Shown piece by piece: positions 61,063 to 64,000 of a stretch of 64,000 nt of DNA. The position numbers were made by a program, and so were the translations under genes. The DNA is from Musa acuminata AAA Group (Eukaryota > Streptophyta > Magnoliopsida > Zingiberales > Musaceae). The stretch lies in the NCBI RefSeq assembly GCF_036884655.1, contig NC_088342.1, forward strand, positions 9,481,501 to 9,545,500, given 5' to 3'. How positions within the stretch are numbered: the stretch's first letter is position 1; the number at the start of each line of letters is the position of its first letter. The notes beneath the pieces were generated by a model. The model made no database searches. It was not told the origin of the DNA and saw only the letters and a list, made by a program, of their open reading frames with translations.

Positions 61063-61730
61063 TCCTCGTCTTCTTTTGCCTTACATTTCATCATCACTCT
61101 CCTTCATCGTCCTTCTCATCTCCTACAATAAGTTACAGAAGTACCCAACGTTCTCACTAAATACAACAACAATAGTCGCGACTCTCAACGATGTCGTCGT
61201 TTATCACTATAAAAAATATAATTGATACATTAAATTTATCTGTTTGCCCATCATTTTTATACGTATTGTCATATGTTATATTTTTTATTGATAAAATCGA
61301 TGATAAATAAAATTAAATATTTTATTTTTATAATAAAAAAATTAATATAAATTTTTGAAGTCTAAATATCATAATATTAACAAATTAAAATTAACCATCT
61401 AATGGATCTCAGTCTGTCGCCGTTACCGCCGACCCGTTTTTATCCCTCTCGTGCCCTTTTGTCTCGTGCAGCGTTTTTTGTGTTCGACTTCGTCCCCTCA
61501 CCCAATTTCTCTAGGGTTTCTCGCAATGGAATGATCCTGCTGTCGTCGTTTCGCTTCGCTCGTCGTTCCTCCTCCTGTTCTTCTTCTTCTTCGTCTTCGT
61601 TACTATTCCTTGTCCTCTCTAGGTGACAATCGCGCTTTCGATTGTGTTTTTGTCCTTTTCTGGCGTCTGTTTTGTTCTGTTTTTCGTTGGAGGCAATGCG
61701 TTCGACTCGGTGTCTTCAGGAGGATTGGCG
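61063..61730. other. Intergenic DNA and F-box gene leader
   Basis: AT-rich to ~61400, then a CT/GT-rich stretch typical of a transcribed leader. An ATG at 61402 opens a 74-codon frame ending at 61626, well upstream of the F-box start. If the transcript begins before 61402 this would be an upstream ORF. Its transcription is not shown by sequence. Confidence 0.4.
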
Positions 61731-64000
61731 ATGGTGAATTACTGGGATTTCTTGAAATGGCTGGGAACGGACGCCTCCACCAGCGTGATCACGCTCCTTG
61801 ACGACCCAGCGGATCTCGTGCGGCTCAGTGCAGTGTCCTGGTCCTTGCGCCGGTTCGGTATGTACTCATAATCGCTTCGGCAAGTAGAATCGGTGCGTTT
61901 ATTAGGGATTAAGTAAGTGGTATTAGGACGTCCATCTCGCGAGTGTTGGATAAATACGTTTCCATTGGTGTTTTTGCAAACTGAAGTTTGCTTGCTTTGA
62001 GTTGATATGATTAATATTATGAGGTAAACTGACTTATGTTAAATGCGACATTATTGGGATATTTTTTTTCCCTCTCCAAGTGCTTAATCTTGTTGATATA
62101 GTTGACTGAACAGATCATGCAAGGGCTACATGTAAATTACTGTTGCAGATTGGACTCTGAATTTTAGTGGCTAGTAGGAATTCCAGAAAACTGACTTGAC
62201 ATTGATATTTCAAATCTCTCAATGTAGCCATTGAATGAATAATTGTCTTTCAATTCATTGATTTCATCAAAAATTTAATAACGTTGTCAGCATCATGAAG
62301 AGATCGATGCTAATAATTGTTGATGTGTTGAACACTTAAAGTTATTTTACCATATGAGACAAAAGTGTTTTACTTTATGTACATCAAGATCAATGGTTGT
62401 CAGCAGTTAATGTGGGGGCTGCCATGAGTTTGTACGTGTTGTCTATGGTCCATGACTTTTCATCAAATATTTAACAAAATAGTTGTAATTAGTGTCACTT
62501 AGTACTTCCTATCACGGTAATTGTAACATAAGGATAAAGCTATTTATAAAAATGCCTAGGTGTACCATTTATTCTGATTGATTATGTAGTAATTTGCTTT
62601 TAAGCTTGCATCTAGTTTGACTACACTTTTTTCAACGTAATGAATGGAAAATGTATGATCAGCATTGGTTATCTAAGGAAGTTTATGTACCAAAACATGA
62701 ACTTGACGAACAAGAGTAACGCAGTATCTTGCAAGTTTTCTTAATGAATTATTGAGTTTTATTTATCTTTCTGATTTGGTACTTGATGAAAAGTTATACA
62801 AGCTCAATACTTAGTTTTTCAAATGCTCTTGCTAGTGGAAACTAGGATTTTAGTCTAAGCTACCACATTTGTGTTTGAATACAAGGTCTTTATGAGTTTG
62901 CTAGAAATTTTGGTGGAGAACGCTATGTTTCCTTGTTATTCCTTGGGATGGTAAGGGGAAGTTGGGAGCCTGATGTAGCATGCAGTTATTAAAAGGGAAA
63001 AGTAGGATGACATTAAAAATCATTAAACACTCCTCCACAACTTCTTGTTTGATGCTTGGCTTGGAATTATGCTATCCCCTTCCGTTTTGTGTTTGCCAAT
63101 ACATACAAATGTGGCGTTTGGTTTTTTATCAAATTAAAGTTTATATATATCCTTATACTTCAAAATATGTATACTCTTATTATGCTTTTACGAAGTTACA
63201 AATGTTAAGGTTCTGCTTAAAATTTGTGACTTCTCTCATAGATGTCCAATTCCTTCATATATGCCCACAGAAAGTTCTAATCTATAATGTTTATAATGTT
63301 GCAATGATTCTTGTGAAATAATTAGTGTGCCAAAGGGCATGTATCAAATTTTGGCCGTGGTTTCAGAATGTTTTCCAGAATGTCAGACACTTAATGCTAA
63401 TGGATTTGGTGTTGTTGGTTAGACAATGAAATCGGCTTTGCACATATAATGCCTCGTGCAAGTCTCTTGTTTCAGTCTCTTCTGTCATATAAACACTAAG
63501 AGACTATGTAATATCTGATGGGGTGTTTTTTGCTTGTATGTGTATCAGTGCACTCTTAAGCTTTAGAAACAACTTTCTTTTAAATATTGTCTTGTTCAAA
63601 TTACATAATTTATTTTAATGAGCAATTTGAAATGTACTGCAGTTATTGTAAATAAATTTTGCAAAAGTTTATGCTCAAGATTTTGTCCGGACACATTGAA
63701 TTTCCCTCTTGTCACTGAAGTAAGCAACACTAGCAAGATTGCAGAAGTGGGGTCTAGCAGTGCTTTGGAATGGGAAAGCCTGGAGAGAGAGCATAGAGCA
63801 TATGCGCTTTTATGTCACTTGATTGTTTCTCTTGAAGGTAAAAGGGACTGCATTCATCGAGCTGTCTGTGCTTCCAGTACTGATAATTATCCAGATGAAA
63901 GCATTGAGAACACATTGGAGAGCAGTGATTTAGTTGATCAGAGACCTTCTTACTGGTCAAGTGGGGGACAATATGATCCTGGAGTGTCTGAGAGTCTCAC
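61731..64000 (+). CDS. F-box protein (At4g00755-like), truncated by window end
   Basis: F-box proteins recruit substrates to SCF ubiquitin ligases through SKP1. Exon 1 (61731-61857) encodes 42 residues that are essentially the F-box (WDFLKWLGTDASTSVITLLD, then DPADLVRLSAVSWSLRRF). A 1,785-bp phase-1 GT-AG intron follows. Exon 2 begins at 63643 (after TACTGCAG) and runs open to the window edge, with VIVNKFCKSLCSRFCPD, LEREHRAYALLCHLIVSLEG, CIHRAVCASSTDNYPDESIE and SYWSSGGQYDPGVSESL. These blocks, especially the SSTDNYPDESI and SYWSSxGQ motifs, match my recollection of the plant F-box family named after At4g00755. A GT after EG at about 63839 was considered as a splice donor and dismissed because the conserved frame reads straight on. 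The 3' end lies beyond the window. Confidence 0.9.

Overview
This is nuclear DNA of a flowering plant. The genes have many short GT-AG introns, and the families are plant-specific: Dof, IQD, PMT-type methyltransferase, GSK3/shaggy kinase, R2R3-MYB and miR166. Several first exons are very GC-rich (IQD, PMT, the SIS gene) within AT-rich intergenic DNA rich in retrotransposons. That pattern fits a commelinid monocot; a banana-like (Zingiberales) genome is my guess, not something the sequence proves. I see no bacterial, viral or CRISPR-type content.

Layout. 1-5.2 kb is repeat-derived DNA with a ~490-bp tandem duplication and a 76-bp minisatellite. A MIR166 precursor lies at 6.55-6.70 kb (+). A decayed DUF538 gene is at 8.35-8.72 kb (-). 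A foldback element is at 9.9-10.4 kb. A two-exon Dof transcription factor gene is at 12.1-13.5 kb (-). From 15.9 to 17.4 kb a small TRIM-like LTR element has been tandemly duplicated with its flanks. From 18.67 to 28.4 kb, two Ty1/Copia elements flank and split a dead R2R3-MYB gene. The first has a perfect 5-bp target-site duplication and has lost its reverse transcriptase. The second sits inside the MYB gene.

The right half is gene-rich. UDP-glucose 4-epimerase (9 exons, +) is at 31.7-35.7 kb. A broken partial copy and then an intact intronless SIS-domain sugar isomerase-like gene (+) are at 36.4 and 38.8-39.4 kb, with a decayed Ty3/Gypsy remnant between them. A 13-exon shaggy/GSK3 kinase of the theta type (-) is at 40.7-46.2 kb. 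A tRNA-Val(AAC) is at 46.82-46.90 kb (+). A three-exon IQD calmodulin-binding protein (-) is at 47.8-49.9 kb. A six-exon Golgi-type PMT methyltransferase (-) is at 54.1-56.8 kb. The first two exons of an F-box gene (+) run off the right edge.

The exon models were built by hand. Every internal junction preserves the reading frame, and summed lengths agree with what I remember of the families: UGE 353 aa, GSK3 471 aa, PMT 631 aa, IQD 433 aa, Dof 302 aa. Two introns, one each in the epimerase and PMT genes, use GC rather than GT donors. The genes are ordinary independent plant loci, not an operon or a linked pathway. UGE and PMT both relate broadly to cell-wall polysaccharide metabolism, but nothing here shows they act together. 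I found no convincing undescribed system. The most notable content is the MIR166 locus, the doubly hit MYB gene, the duplicated TRIM, the partial SIS duplication and the GC-AG introns.
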